From Rosistilla ulvae (GTDB lineage: Bacteria > Planctomycetota > Planctomycetia > Pirellulales > Pirellulaceae): a DNA stretch of 64,000 nucleotides. The notes below the pieces were generated by a model. The model searched no databases. It worked only from the letters and a program-made list of their open reading frames with translations, and was not told the DNA's origin. Location of the stretch: contig NZ_CP036261.1 in NCBI RefSeq assembly GCF_007741475.1, forward strand, positions 2,108,001 through 2,172,000, in the 5' to 3' direction. This document shows, piece by piece, positions 7,435-17,192 of this stretch (positions are counted from its first letter, which is position 1; every line of letters starts with the position of its first letter). Made by a program: the position numbers and the translations under genes.

Positions 7435-9936
7435 TTAGACGTCCAGATTTCGGACGTCGAGGGCGTGCTTTTCGATGAATTCGCGACGCGGTTCAACCTT
7501 GTCGCCCATCAGCAGGCGGAACATTTCGTCGGCCGCTCCCGCATCGGTTAGGTTGACCTTGATCAGGGTTCGGTTTGCCGGATCGAGCGTCGTTTCGCGA
7601 AGCTCTTCGGCGTTCATTTCGCCCAGACCTTTAAAGCGAGTCAGCGTCAGACCCTTTTCACCCGCGGCGCGAACTTCGGCCAACAGCGTGCGAAGGTCTT
7701 CCAAGCCGCGAACGTTCTCCTCGCGGATCAGTTTAAATCGCGGTTCGGTCGCTCCGGTTCGTTCCTGAGGAATCAGGTCTTCGATGCCGAAGTTCAGCGG
7801 GGCGATCTCTTTGAGTGCGGAGTTGATCGTGCGGACTTCGTGCAATTCGACCAAGTGGCCCAACGTCGGCTTCTTGGCAGCATCCGCCTCGGCACCTTCG
7901 GCTGGAGCCTCTTCGGTTTCCTCGGGCTGTTCCAAGGTGACGTTCCGCTGTTCCATGAACGCGCTCAGTTCAGCTTGGTCCTGGAACCAATGTTCCTCTG
8001 GACCAACAAACAGGTGCAACGGTGGCAGACGGCCGCTGTTGGGATCGAGCCGCAGACTGTGAGCTCGCAAGCTGATACCGCGTCGCTCCAACGCCACGAT
8101 CGCTTCTTCGCATTCGGCGAGGGTTTCGCAAAGCGTCCGCATCTCGCCACCTTCGACGCGACGTCCGTCTTCGGTTTCCAGGACTCCGTCGGCGAGACCG
8201 CGTTCCAACAACTGACGCTTCATCTCTTCATCGGTCTGCACGTACTCGCGGTGCTTCCCTTTGACGACGCGGAACAGCGGCGGCTGAGCCAAATAGACGT
8301 GTCCGCTGGCAACCAATTGGTACATCTGGCGATAGAAGAAACACAACAACAAGGTGCGGATGTGGGATCCATCCACGTCGGCATCGGTCATGATGACGAT
8401 CTTGTTGTAGCGGCGTTTGGTCAGATCTTGATCGGCGCCGATACCGGTGCCAAAGGCCTGGATCATGCTCTGAACTTCTTCGTTCGCCAACACCTTGTCT
8501 TCGCGACTCTTGTAGGCATTGATGATCTTACCGCGAAGCGGCAGGATCGCTTGGAAGTCACGCATCCGTCCACCTTCGGCCGATCCACCGGCCGAATCAC
8601 CTTCCACCAGGTAGATCTCGCATTCTTCCATGTTCTTGCTGATGCAGTCGCGGAGCTTGCCGGGCAAGCCACCGCCGCCCAGAGCGTCCTTGCGCTTTCG
8701 CAGCAGGTCCTTGGCTTTACGAGCCGCTTCGCGGGCTTCGGCGGCCAACAGTCCCTTGCGGACGATCGTCTTGGCGACCTTCGGATTCTCCTCGAGGTAC
8801 TTGGTCAGATTTTCACCAATCCCGTTGGTGATGATCCCTTCGACTTCGCTGTTTCCAAGCTTCGTTTTCGTTTGACCTTCGAACTGCGGATGCAAGACCC
8901 GCGCACTGATCACGGCGGTCAATCCTTCGCGGAAATCGTCGCCGGTCGGCGTGATGGCTTTGAACAGCCCTTCCTTCTTACCGTAGTTATTCAGCGTGCG
9001 AGTCAGCGCGCTGCGGAAGCCCGAGACGTGCGTACCCCCTTCGATCGTGTGAATGTTGTTCACATAAGATTGCACGTTTTCGGTGAACTCGGTCGAGTAC
9101 TGCAGGGCGATTTCGTATTCGACATCGTCGCGATGGCCGGTGAACGAAACAACTTCCGGGTGCAACACGTCGCTGGCGCGATTGAGATGTTCGACGAATT
9201 CGACGATACCGCGTTCGTAGCAGAAGTCGGATTCTTCGCCGTTGCGTTCGTCGAAGAACTTGATCCGCACGCCGCTGTTCAAAAACGCCAGTTCTTGCAG
9301 ACGCTTGTTCAGCGTGTCGAAGTTGAACTTGGTGGTCTGGAAGATGTGCGAATCGGGCTTAAACGTTGTCTTGGTGCCGTTTTTCTTGGTCTCGTGTCCC
9401 TTCTGGATTGGACCTTGTGGCACGCCCCGTTCGTAGTTCTGGGTCCACGTCATTCCTTCGCGATGGACTTCCACCTCGCACCATTGCGAAAGAAAGTTCA
9501 CGACCGTTACGCCGACGCCGTGTAGACCGCCGGAAGTTTGGTAGGCCCCTTCCTTAAACTTGCCGCCAAACTTGAGGACCGTCATCACGCCTTCGAGCGT
9601 GCTGACCTCGCGATCGAGTTCTTCAGACAATTGGTCGTGGCGATCGACCGGAATTCCGCGGCCGTCATCTTCGACGGTGACCGAACCGTCGGTGTGAACC
9701 GTCACCAAAACCAGCTTGGCAAAACCGGCCATCACTTCATCGATCGAATTGTCGACGACTTCGTAGACCAAGTGGTGCAGGCCGCGCCCCGTGGTGTCGC
9801 CAATGTACATACTGGGCCGTTCGCGAACGTGCTCCAGATCCGACAGGTGAGTCAGATCGGCAGCGTTGTAGTCCGCATTGGCTTCGCGTCGAACGGGTTC
9901 TGGGGTGGCGTCGGATTCCGGGGCGGCGTCGCTCAT
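7435..9936 (-). CDS. gyrB: DNA gyrase subunit B
   Basis: This 833-residue protein is the ATPase subunit of DNA gyrase, which introduces negative supercoils together with GyrA. In order, it has a GHKL ATPase domain (EVVDNSIDEVMAGFA, DDGRGIPVD, GLHGVGVTVVN), a transducer domain, a TOPRIM domain (VEGDSAGGSAEGG at about residue 443, then MTDADVDGSHIRTLLL with the metal-binding aspartates), a Gram-negative-type insertion ending in an acidic Glu/Ala-rich stretch, and the C-terminal RFKGLGEMNAEELRET. The frame stays open 327 bases further upstream, but that extension is unlike any gyrase. ATG 9936 starts the normal N-terminus leading into LEHVRERPSMYIG. A strong terminator follows. gyrA and recF are not nearby. 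Confidence 0.97.
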   Translation of the reverse strand: MSDAAPESDATPEPVRREANADYNAADLTHLSDLEHVRERPSMYIGDTTGRGLHHLVYEVVDNSIDEVMAGFAKLVLVTVHTDGSVTVEDDGRGIPVDRHDQLSEELDREVSTLEGVMTVLKFGGKFKEGAYQTSGGLHGVGVTVVNFLSQWCEVEVHREGMTWTQNYERGVPQGPIQKGHETKKNGTKTTFKPDSHIFQTTKFNFDTLNKRLQELAFLNSGVRIKFFDERNGEESDFCYERGIVEFVEHLNRASDVLHPEVVSFTGHRDDVEYEIALQYSTEFTENVQSYVNNIHTIEGGTHVSGFRSALTRTLNNYGKKEGLFKAITPTGDDFREGLTAVISARVLHPQFEGQTKTKLGNSEVEGIITNGIGENLTKYLEENPKVAKTIVRKGLLAAEAREAARKAKDLLRKRKDALGGGGLPGKLRDCISKNMEECEIYLVEGDSAGGSAEGGRMRDFQAILPLRGKIINAYKSREDKVLANEEVQSMIQAFGTGIGADQDLTKRRYNKIVIMTDADVDGSHIRTLLLCFFYRQMYQLVASGHVYLAQPPLFRVVKGKHREYVQTDEEMKRQLLERGLADGVLETEDGRRVEGGEMRTLCETLAECEEAIVALERRGISLRAHSLRLDPNSGRLPPLHLFVGPEEHWFQDQAELSAFMEQRNVTLEQPEETEEAPAEGAEADAAKKPTLGHLVELHEVRTINSALKEIAPLNFGIEDLIPQERTGATEPRFKLIREENVRGLEDLRTLLAEVRAAGEKGLTLTRFKGLGEMNAEELRETTLDPANRTLIKVNLTDAGAADEMFRLLMGDKVEPRREFIEKHALDVRNLDV

Positions 9937-10551
9937 TGAATACCTGCGTTGGGACCGAAAAGAGAACGGCAATAAGGCCAAGATTCTATCAGAATCGCGT
10001 TCGGATGACGATGCCACTAACCCCCGGCTGATCCATATCCGGGGCCGATACGATCGAATTGGGGCGTCAGACGGCGTCGAGCTGATCGCATCGATCGAAA
10101 TTGCGTCGAATATGGCGACATTGCGACGCAACCTCGGCGTCGGGAACTTGCTGTTCGCTCGGCAGCGGACGTTGCTCAAGAAGAGGGCTGAGGGAGCAAG
10201 CGATCGACGCGGCACAAGCCGTTCAGCCGTTAAAGACTGTGGCCGGAGAGGGCTGATTTCCACGTCGGGGAGGCGAAAAAATGAATTCGCACGTCCCGTC
10301 GGCCGCGGGGAAGATAGGTTTCCAGTATTCAGCGGGTGACCGTGCTTCGGTCATCCGTATTCGGCTTTCTCACCCCCGTGCGGGCGGGGCTGAGCCTTAG
10401 TGCTCAGCCTCGCCCACTTTTATTCTTTCGGTGGGTGCTCTGAATATCGGTTCCTTCGTTTCGGTGATCTGCCATGGTAGCTCACCGAAACGGCGGGAAC
10501 ACGATCCTCGCTGGGCCATGTCGCCCGAGACCGCTGCGTTGCCGCAGATGT
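9937..10551. other. Intergenic region between fba and gyrB
   Basis: This 615-bp spacer lies upstream of gyrB and downstream of the aldolase gene, both on the minus strand. It must contain the gyrB promoter and leader. A hairpin at 10382-10415 (13-bp stem, one G-U) is the clearest structure. The open frame that extends gyrB upstream has no recognisable protein and is taken as leader or spacer. Confidence 0.5.
10382..10425 (+). other. GC-rich hairpin with T-rich tail
   Basis: GGGCGGGGCTGAG (10382-10394) pairs with CTCAGCCTCGCCC (10403-10415) and is followed on the plus strand by ACTTTTATTC. It looks like an intrinsic terminator pointing in the plus direction, but no plus-strand gene ends here. 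It may instead be a structured part of the minus-strand leader or spacer. Confidence 0.45.
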
Positions 10552-11562
10552 TTACAAGGTCTTGCCGAGCTTCGATCCGTTGCCAGCTTGACCGAAGGCA
10601 ACCATGCGATCGACACAAACCTGCTTCATCGCTTCGCGCGATGGCTTCAGATAAGCGCGAGGGTCAAACGCCGATGGATCTTCTTGCAATACCTTGCGGA
10701 TCGCACCGGTGATCGCCATGCGGTTGTCGGTATCGACGTTGATCTTGCGAACACCGCTCTTGATTCCGCGTTGGATCTCTTCGACTGGCACGCCGTAGGT
10801 CTGCTTCATCTTGCCGCCAAAGGCGTTGATGATGTCTTGCAGTTCTTGCGGAACGCTGCTGCTGCCGTGCATGACCAAGTGGGTGTTTGGCAGGCGACGG
10901 TGGATCTCTTCGATGCGGCTCATCGCCAACACTTCACCATCGGGCTTGCGAGAGAACTTGTAAGCACCGTGGCTGGTTCCGATCGCAACAGCCAACGCAT
11001 CGACGTTGGTTTCAGCGACGAAGCGTTCAGCTTCTTCAGGGTCGGTCAGCAATTGATCGTGAGTCAATTCGCCGACAGCACCGTGGCCGTCTTCTTGTTC
11101 GCCTTCGCCGCTCTCGAGCGATCCCAGGCATCCGAGTTCGCCTTCGACCGAAACGCCCTTGGCGTGAGCCTGTTTGACGACTTCGGCGGTCACCTTAACG
11201 TTGTAGTCATAAGAGGCGGGAGTCTTGCCGTCCTCTTCCAACGAACCGTCCATCATCACGCTGGTGAAGCCGTTTTCGATCGCGCTCATGCACGTCTCAA
11301 CGCTGTTGCCGTGATCTTGGTGCATCACGATTGGCAGGTGTGGATAGAGTTCGGTTGCGGCCAACATCAGGTGACGCAGGTAAGCGTCTTGCGAGTAGGC
11401 ACGGGCACCGCGGGAAGCTTGAACGATTACCGGCGAATCGGTTTCGTTGGCGGCTTCCATGATCGATTGGATCTGTTCCATGTTGTTCACATTGAACGCT
11501 GCCACGCCGTAATTGTTTTCGGCAGCATGATCCAGGACGACGCGAAGAGGTACGAGAGGCAT
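10552..11562 (-). CDS. fba: Fructose-bisphosphate aldolase, class II
   Basis: The 336-residue enzyme should cleave fructose-1,6-bisphosphate reversibly into dihydroxyacetone phosphate and glyceraldehyde-3-phosphate in glycolysis, gluconeogenesis or the Calvin cycle. Zinc and phosphate motifs of class II are visible: HQDHGNS with the catalytic aspartate and zinc histidine, [19 protein letters not shown] with a metal histidine, VMHGSSSVP with another, and KINVDTDNR near the end. The length fits the class IIB form. A GAGGA ribosome site lies about nine bases before the ATG. It appears to be a single-gene unit. Confidence 0.96.
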   Translation of the reverse strand: MPLVPLRVVLDHAAENNYGVAAFNVNNMEQIQSIMEAANETDSPVIVQASRGARAYSQDAYLRHLMLAATELYPHLPIVMHQDHGNSVETCMSAIENGFTSVMMDGSLEEDGKTPASYDYNVKVTAEVVKQAHAKGVSVEGELGCLGSLESGEGEQEDGHGAVGELTHDQLLTDPEEAERFVAETNVDALAVAIGTSHGAYKFSRKPDGEVLAMSRIEEIHRRLPNTHLVMHGSSSVPQELQDIINAFGGKMKQTYGVPVEEIQRGIKSGVRKINVDTDNRMAITGAIRKVLQEDPSAFDPRAYLKPSREAMKQVCVDRMVAFGQAGNGSKLGKTL

Positions 11563-11677
11563 CGGGAAATCCTCGGTTTCAGATTGGTTTAATAAGGAAG
11601 ACGAGTCAACCTGCTCGTTTCATCCACCGCATTATCCCGCTGGGCCGCTGTGACGCAAGGGTGCCCCAAGGTGGCGA

Positions 11678-12646
11678 TTAGACGTAGTTTGGCGTCGGTG
11701 GACGATAGTCGTTCAGGTCGATCGATTGGAACCATTCGATCGTCTTTGCCAAGCCGTCGCGAAGCGGCGTCGTGGGGGTCCAGCCTAGATGTTTTGTGGC
11801 CAATGTAATATCGGGTTTGCGGCGCGTCGGATCGTCGGCAGGCAGCGGTTGTTGGATCAGCTTCGATTTTGATCCGGTCAATTCGATCACCAGTTCCGCC
11901 AGTTCGCGGATCGTAAATTCGCCTTGGTTGCCGATGTTCACCGGCCCGACAAAGCCCTCGGTGTTGTTCATCATCCGGATGATCGCGTCGACCAGATCGT
12001 CGCGGAAACAGAACGAACGGGTCTGTTGGCCGTCGCCGAAGATCGTGATGTCTTCGTTCTGCAACGCCTGACGGATAAAGTTCGAGACCACGCGACCGTC
12101 GTAAGGATGCATACGCGGCCCGTAGGTGTTGAAGATCCGCACGATCCGGACGTCGACCTTGTTCATCCGGTGGTAATCCATGAACAACGTCTCGGCGGCG
12201 CGTTTGCCTTCGTCGTAACAGGCACGCGGTCCGATTGGGTTGACGTTGCCGCGATACGATTCGGTCTGCGGATGCTCTTCCGGATCGCCATAAACCTCGC
12301 TGGTGCTCGCTTGCAAAATTCTGGCACCACAACGTTTGGCCAACCCCAACATGTTGATCGCTCCCATCACGGAGGTCTTCATCGTTTTGATCGGGTTGTA
12401 TTGGTAGTGCCCCGGGGCGGCGGGACAGCCCATGTTGTAAACCTGATCGACTTCCAAAAAGATCGGCAGTGTGATGTCGTGACGGATCAGTTCGAAGTTT
12501 GGTTTGCCCAGCAGATGCGCGACGTTTGTCTTTTGGCTGGTGAAGAAATTGTCCAAACAGATGACGTCGTGCCCCTCGGCAACCAAACGTTCACACATGA
12601 ACGAACCAAGGAATCCGGCACCGCCGGTGACGAGAATACGTTGCAT
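11678..12646 (-). CDS. UDP-glucuronate decarboxylase-type SDR epimerase
   Basis: The 322-residue protein is an extended short-chain dehydrogenase. The NAD-binding loop is [16 protein letters not shown] at the N-terminus and the catalytic pair is YDEGK in [14 protein letters not shown]. The stretches [36 protein letters not shown] and [19 protein letters not shown] are typical of UDP-glucuronate decarboxylase, which makes UDP-xylose for envelope or exopolysaccharide sugars. Other NDP-sugar epimerases share the fold, but these signatures favour the decarboxylase. It has no partner sugar genes immediately beside it; an envelope gene run lies 3 kb away. Confidence 0.92.
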   Translation of the reverse strand: MQRILVTGGAGFLGSFMCERLVAEGHDVICLDNFFTSQKTNVAHLLGKPNFELIRHDITLPIFLEVDQVYNMGCPAAPGHYQYNPIKTMKTSVMGAINMLGLAKRCGARILQASTSEVYGDPEEHPQTESYRGNVNPIGPRACYDEGKRAAETLFMDYHRMNKVDVRIVRIFNTYGPRMHPYDGRVVSNFIRQALQNEDITIFGDGQQTRSFCFRDDLVDAIIRMMNNTEGFVGPVNIGNQGEFTIRELAELVIELTGSKSKLIQQPLPADDPTRRKPDITLATKHLGWTPTTPLRDGLAKTIEWFQSIDLNDYRPPTPNYV

Positions 12647-12819
12647 CTTGCTGCTCTACTGCTGGAGACAATTTAAGATCGGCCAACGACCGGCCAACAG
12701 GCATGAACACCAATCCAACATGCCGTGAATTGCTAAGTGTATTCCGAAATTGGACCCTGTACAGGCGGATCGCGTCGGAGCGGCGGACTAGCCGCCAGTA
12801 AGTGGCCCCACGCCCCCGT

Positions 12820-13779
12820 CTACAGCGTGCGGTGGTACGCAGATCCGGTGGCGACGTGGTGGAAACCGAGTCGTGTTAAAAAATCGATTCTCGCCGGTGC
12901 CGATGGTTTTTCCGAGTTGATGATCGCTCGCACGGTGTGAAACCGGCGTTGCACCATCGATGGTAGCGATCCGGCGACCGCATAGCGGACCTCGGCGGCG
13001 AGGTCGACATCCAGTGGGTTCCCCGACAGGCTGTCGAAGTTTGCCAGATACAGCAGGCCGCGATCCATCACCAATGCGTCGCGATCGGAGAGATAAAAGG
13101 TTGCCGACGCTAATTCCTGACCGGTCCGGTTGGAAACGACAAATTCGGTGATATCGAAGTGCGAATGAGCACACGCGGCTCGCCATTCGGTCGGCAGTTG
13201 TTGCGGCCGCTCGTCGATCGTCGCCATCCGCCGCAGCAGCAACAGTTCGCGATCGACTGGAGCGCGGAACGACGTCAGGTCCAACTCCATCGCAATCATC
13301 GGCGTTCGCGGCTCGAATCCGTCGGCGGTCAGCAATTCGACCATCAGGTGATCGCTGTCGGGAATTCCAATCACTCCCGAATATGGTTCCAGCCCGACAA
13401 GTCCGGAAAGATCGCCCAACACCGTGCCAACTTCAAACTCTCGAATTCCCGCTTCCGCCGAGAGGTCGATCGAAGCTTGCAGCAGAGCCTCAGCCGACGC
13501 GCGGCGGTCGGCGCATTGACCGACGCAAAAGCTGGCGATCCGGGCGCGAATCGGCGGGTCGTCGCTGGGGTCGGTTTGGAGATGCGAAAAACCGACTAAT
13601 TGCCCCTCTTCCTCGATCACTAACATGTGGTCGAATTCGAAAAAAGGCTTGTCGAGGATCGCTTGTTCCAGCTGCGCCGAGGTGGTCGAAACGATCGGGC
13701 CGACCGTTTGCCAATGCTCTCGCCAAGCAACCGCGAGACGGTTCGTATCACTATTTTGGAATGGGCGAATCAAAGCCAC
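12820..13779 (-). CDS. GNAT-like acetyltransferase family protein
   Basis: The 319-residue protein starts with a GNAT-like opening (IRPFQNSDTNRLAVAWREHW) followed by LVIEEEGQLVGFSHL, a typical beta strand of the N-acetyltransferase fold. A second half (FVVSNRTGQELASATFYLS ... FLTRLGFHHVATGSAYHRTL) ends like another GNAT domain, so a tandem GNAT arrangement is likely. The acetyl-CoA loop is not obvious, and the substrate is unknown. It is divergent from the membrane-protein gene at 13972 and leaves 173 bp to the sugar decarboxylase gene. Confidence 0.7.
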   Translation of the reverse strand: MALIRPFQNSDTNRLAVAWREHWQTVGPIVSTTSAQLEQAILDKPFFEFDHMLVIEEEGQLVGFSHLQTDPSDDPPIRARIASFCVGQCADRRASAEALLQASIDLSAEAGIREFEVGTVLGDLSGLVGLEPYSGVIGIPDSDHLMVELLTADGFEPRTPMIAMELDLTSFRAPVDRELLLLRRMATIDERPQQLPTEWRAACAHSHFDITEFVVSNRTGQELASATFYLSDRDALVMDRGLLYLANFDSLSGNPLDVDLAAEVRYAVAGSLPSMVQRRFHTVRAIINSEKPSAPARIDFLTRLGFHHVATGSAYHRTL

Positions 13780-13971
13780 AATTGTTTTCCTGCATCATGC
13801 GGAGCGTTCTTGTGACAGCAAATAATGGCACAGGTCGCCGCAGTTGGCCATGCCTGGCAGTTGCGAAATGGGGTCCGTCCAAAATTATATCCAATTTCGC
13901 TTGGCCCGTGGCGCTGCGAAACGTTGGTAAAACGGGTAGATTCCCTGTCGCGATTCCCTCTGGAGCATGTG

Positions 13972-15108
13972 ATGCCCGATATTTTATCAAATGAATTTAG
14001 CGAACCAGGATTTCTGAAACGGCTTCGGAACTGGCGCGATGCGATGCCTTGGTTGGTGCTGGCGCAGTGCCTGCAATCGGCAACATCGATCGTGGCACTG
14101 ATCCTTGCACTGGCTGCCCTCTTCCTAGGGTCGTGGGGAGCGTTTGCGCTGGAACGAACGATCGAACATCGCGACTACGAAGCGTTCCCCGATTGCGCCG
14201 CGCTGCCGGTCCGCGTGCCGCTGACGGGCAGCCCGAATCTGTTGCCGGCAGAACTGTCCCAGGTCCGCGGCCCCTCGGTCGTCGGAGTTCAGATGTACCT
14301 GACCAGTCCAATCCGCCAGTTGGCGATCGAGCAACGCGATCCGTTGGTCTTTGGGCTCCGTTTGCTGCAGCAGTTCTGGCTGTTTGCCGTCTGGATTCTC
14401 CCAGCCGGTTTTGTCATGCGGGCTGCGGCGCTGAACGTCGCCGGGCGCGAGCGGATGTCGACTCCCGACGCGCTGAAACTGGTTCTGAAGCGATCGCCAA
14501 GCTTCCTCTCCGGCGTGACTCTGACGCTGGGCTTTATGCTCATCTGCTTGACCTATTTTCTGTTGTTGGGCTTCGTCGACCGAATCCCCGCGGTCGGTAC
14601 GATCCTAGCGACCGCCGGCGGCCTGCTGGGACTGCCGATCCTGTTTATCGCTGGGATCCTGTTGTTCGGATCGCTCCTCGCTTTTCCATTGATGTGGAGT
14701 TCGGTCGTTGTCGAACCGCACGCCGATGGCTTCGATGCGGCCAGCCGAGGCTTTGAGTACATCATCCAACGCCCCTTCCGATTCGCAGCCTATGTCGTCA
14801 TGGTCTGGCTGCTGTCGATCGTGATCGCAAATCTGTTGAGCGGTATTTTCTCGAGCGGCCTCGCGTTGGCGAGCACTGCGTTTGGTCTGACCGCGGCGGC
14901 CGACAGCCACTTGCCCCTCGCCGTGCAAACGATCGCTCAGCACATTCCGACAGCGATCGCCTTCAATCTATTCTGGGCCTTCTCCGTCGGGATCTACCTG
15001 CTGCTGCGACGCGACGCCAATCATCAGGACATCGAAGAGGTTTGGGAGCCGCCGCAACCGCCCGCGAAACCGCTGCCCGATCTCGACCTGCCGGAGAATC
15101 CGGCGTAA
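13972..15108 (+). CDS. Polytopic membrane protein of unknown function
   Basis: I do not recognise the family. The 378-residue protein has about six hydrophobic segments, for example around residues 25-50 (VLAQCLQSATSIVALILALA), 130-150, 185-210 (two close helices ending in DRIPAVGTI), 225-245, 270-295 and 325-345. The tail is soluble and proline-rich (PPQPPAKPLPDLDLPENPA). No transporter signature or catalytic motif is visible. The frame is open upstream to 13825, but ATG 13972 has CTGGAG upstream and begins a clean cytoplasmic N-terminus. It is convergent with the PlsC gene at 15185. Confidence 0.7.
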   Translation: MPDILSNEFSEPGFLKRLRNWRDAMPWLVLAQCLQSATSIVALILALAALFLGSWGAFALERTIEHRDYEAFPDCAALPVRVPLTGSPNLLPAELSQVRGPSVVGVQMYLTSPIRQLAIEQRDPLVFGLRLLQQFWLFAVWILPAGFVMRAAALNVAGRERMSTPDALKLVLKRSPSFLSGVTLTLGFMLICLTYFLLLGFVDRIPAVGTILATAGGLLGLPILFIAGILLFGSLLAFPLMWSSVVVEPHADGFDAASRGFEYIIQRPFRFAAYVVMVWLLSIVIANLLSGIFSSGLALASTAFGLTAAADSHLPLAVQTIAQHIPTAIAFNLFWAFSVGIYLLLRRDANHQDIEEVWEPPQPPAKPLPDLDLPENPA

Positions 15109-15184
15109 CGCCGATCGACCGAGTCAGCGTGGAATGCGGTAAACGCCTCGTTTTTCACGTTCCCCCGCTTCGCGAACGATACGA

Positions 15185-15817
15185 CTATTTGTCTTTTAAC
15201 GCGCGGACGGCGTCGCGAGCGCGGGCCAAGAATTCATTTTTGGGTTCGCCCGATTCCAGCCACATCGGGGCGCCGATCGTGATGCAACTGAGCAGCGGCA
15301 CAGGCAGGAATTCGCCGCGTGGCAGAATCCGGTTGACGTTGTCGATATAGACCGGCACCAGCTCCAAATCGGGACGCTTCTTGCTTAGATAATAGAGCCC
15401 GCTTTTGAAGCTCCCCATCTCGCCGGTGATGCTGCGACTCCCCTCGGGAAAGACGATCAACGAATAAACGTCTCCCATCTCGCGGATCATGATCTGCACC
15501 GGGCTCTGATGCACCTTGATCTCTTTGCGATCGATCAGCAGTGCGTTAAACGATTCGGCGATGTGTCGGCGGAACCGGCTGCTGTCCCAGTAGTCCTTCG
15601 CCGCCACCGGACGCGTCAGCGCGCGAATCTCCTTCGGCAGAGCGCTCCATAAAACCGCAGCGTCCAGATGGCTCGTGTGATTCGCAAAATAGACGCGCTG
15701 ACAAGTTTCTGGCTGGCAATCGACCCAGCGGACGGTAAATCCGCTGAACATCTTGGCCAACAGAACGATCGCGTGACTAGTGAGTTGCATCGAGGCGAAC
15801 AATTGTTGGATGAACAA
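15185..15817 (-). CDS. 1-acylglycerol-3-phosphate acyltransferase (PlsC family)
   Basis: The 210-residue protein has the PlsC acyltransferase motifs: NHTSHLDAAV (the HX4D catalytic box, about residue 46), a basic stretch around DYWDSSRFRRH, and IVFPEGSRS, the glycerol-phosphate binding box. It should transfer an acyl chain to lysophosphatidate or a related lipid at the inner membrane. The frame opens with a TTG at 15817 close to a GAGGA; an ATG ten codons in is the alternative. It is the last gene of the minus-strand run deacetylase, glycosyltransferase, acyltransferase, so it may act on an envelope glycolipid rather than on bulk phospholipid. Confidence 0.88.
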   Translation of the reverse strand: MFIQQLFASMQLTSHAIVLLAKMFSGFTVRWVDCQPETCQRVYFANHTSHLDAAVLWSALPKEIRALTRPVAAKDYWDSSRFRRHIAESFNALLIDRKEIKVHQSPVQIMIREMGDVYSLIVFPEGSRSITGEMGSFKSGLYYLSKKRPDLELVPVYIDNVNRILPRGEFLPVPLLSCITIGAPMWLESGEPKNEFLARARDAVRALKDK

Positions 15818-15908
15818 CGGTCCTCAGTTGTTCCCCAGGGAGTGGACGATGCGACGCGGCAGCCCTCGAGTGAGGACGTTGAAGGACTGCGGGTTCCAGC
15901 CCCGCATT

Positions 15909-17132
15909 CTATCCTCTTGCGCGTCGCGAGCCCAGGGCGGCCAACGGTTGCCATTGCATCCAACTGGCTTGCGGCGAATGAACTTGCCGGTCGTATTGCT
16001 CTTGGATCAGGCTTTCGTATCCGTCGACCATCGCTTCCAAGGAACCGGTTCCGACGACAAGCTCGCGACCGGCTTTGCCCAAACGATCGGCCAGTTGAGG
16101 CGTCTGCAACAACTCGACCGCGTGCTGAGCCATGGCGGCGGCATCGCCTGGTGGTACAAGGAATCCGGTTTCGCCTTGGCGCACCGATTCCTTGACCGAT
16201 CCGACATCGGTGCTCAACACCGGCGTTTGGCAAGCCAACGCTTCGAGGATTGAAACGGGACTCGCTTCATTGTGGCTGCACAGCAAAAACAGATTGCTCG
16301 CCGCCAGAAGACGCGGCGTGTCGTGACGCGTTCCCAACAGATGAACCCGGGCGCTGACTCCCGCTTCGTTGCAAGCCGCTTCGATCGCCGGACGCTCGGG
16401 CCCGTCGCCGACGATCAACCAATGCGATCCAGGAATCTGTTGGCTCACGCGGCGGGCGACGTCGACATACATCGCGTGGTTCTTTTCCGGACGCAGCGCG
16501 GCGACGATGATGCCCAGCGGCGCGTCGCTGGGAATTTGCAGCTCTTCCCGAACCGCCAACGCTGCGTCGGGATCGGGAGCGAACCGCTGGACGTCGACGC
16601 CATTGCGAATCGCAAATACCTTGGCGTCGGGAAAACCTTCCTGCTCGCGCAAGTAGTCGGCATGTGATGCGGCGACGCCGATGAAAGCCGACGTGATCGG
16701 CGTTAGCAGACGATTCAAACGTCCGACACCATCGGGCCAACCCGTCGAATGCAACGCGCTAGCGATCACGGGAACGCCAGCAAACCAAGCGGCCAACCTT
16801 CCCCAGAACATTTTGTCCCCCGCACCAACCGTCACAACGGCATCGATCTGTTGGCGGCGGAACAGCGAGATCAACCGCGGCAGCGTCCGCGGGTCGAACT
16901 TCGAGGACAACAGATGGCTGTGCACCTCGACACGGTCGCGAATCGCTTCGCCCAAGGGGCCCGGTTCTTTGAGACAACAGACCTCGGGAACGATTCGATT
17001 GCGGTCGAAGCGATCGATCATGTTGACCAACAGCGTCTCAGCACCGCCGACCGGCATGCTGGTGATCACAAACATAGTTTTCAGCGGGCCGCGGCGATTG
17101 CGCGGCAGGTGGCGGCGAAACAGACGGATCAT
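15909..17132 (-). CDS. Glycosyltransferase, GT4-like
   Basis: The 407-residue protein has the two-Rossmann GT-B layout of family 4. The N-terminal FVITSMPVGGAETLLVNMID carries the acceptor-domain glycine motif, the middle has IVAALRPEKNHAMYVDVAR at the start of the donor domain, and the catalytic EX7E-type region is LLCSHNEASPVSILEALAC. It should move a sugar from an activated donor to an envelope lipid or polysaccharide at the cytoplasmic face. It lies 60 bp after the polysaccharide deacetylase gene and 91 bp before the PlsC gene, which suggests one operon. The sugar and acceptor are unknown. Confidence 0.92.
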   Translation of the reverse strand: MIRLFRRHLPRNRRGPLKTMFVITSMPVGGAETLLVNMIDRFDRNRIVPEVCCLKEPGPLGEAIRDRVEVHSHLLSSKFDPRTLPRLISLFRRQQIDAVVTVGAGDKMFWGRLAAWFAGVPVIASALHSTGWPDGVGRLNRLLTPITSAFIGVAASHADYLREQEGFPDAKVFAIRNGVDVQRFAPDPDAALAVREELQIPSDAPLGIIVAALRPEKNHAMYVDVARRVSQQIPGSHWLIVGDGPERPAIEAACNEAGVSARVHLLGTRHDTPRLLAASNLFLLCSHNEASPVSILEALACQTPVLSTDVGSVKESVRQGETGFLVPPGDAAAMAQHAVELLQTPQLADRLGKAGRELVVGTGSLEAMVDGYESLIQEQYDRQVHSPQASWMQWQPLAALGSRRARG

Positions 17133-17192
17133 CGTTTGGTTTCCATCAACGGAATGCGGAAGGTTGGAGGTCGGAGCGTTTATCGGAACGGC

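Noticed and set aside
7840-9525. Long plus-strand frame of 561 codons opposite gyrB
   Set aside because: It is antisense to gyrB and not protein-like.
9937-10263. Upstream extension of gyrB frame (109 codons)
   Set aside because: The sequence is unlike any gyrase N-terminus and the normal start is at 9936.
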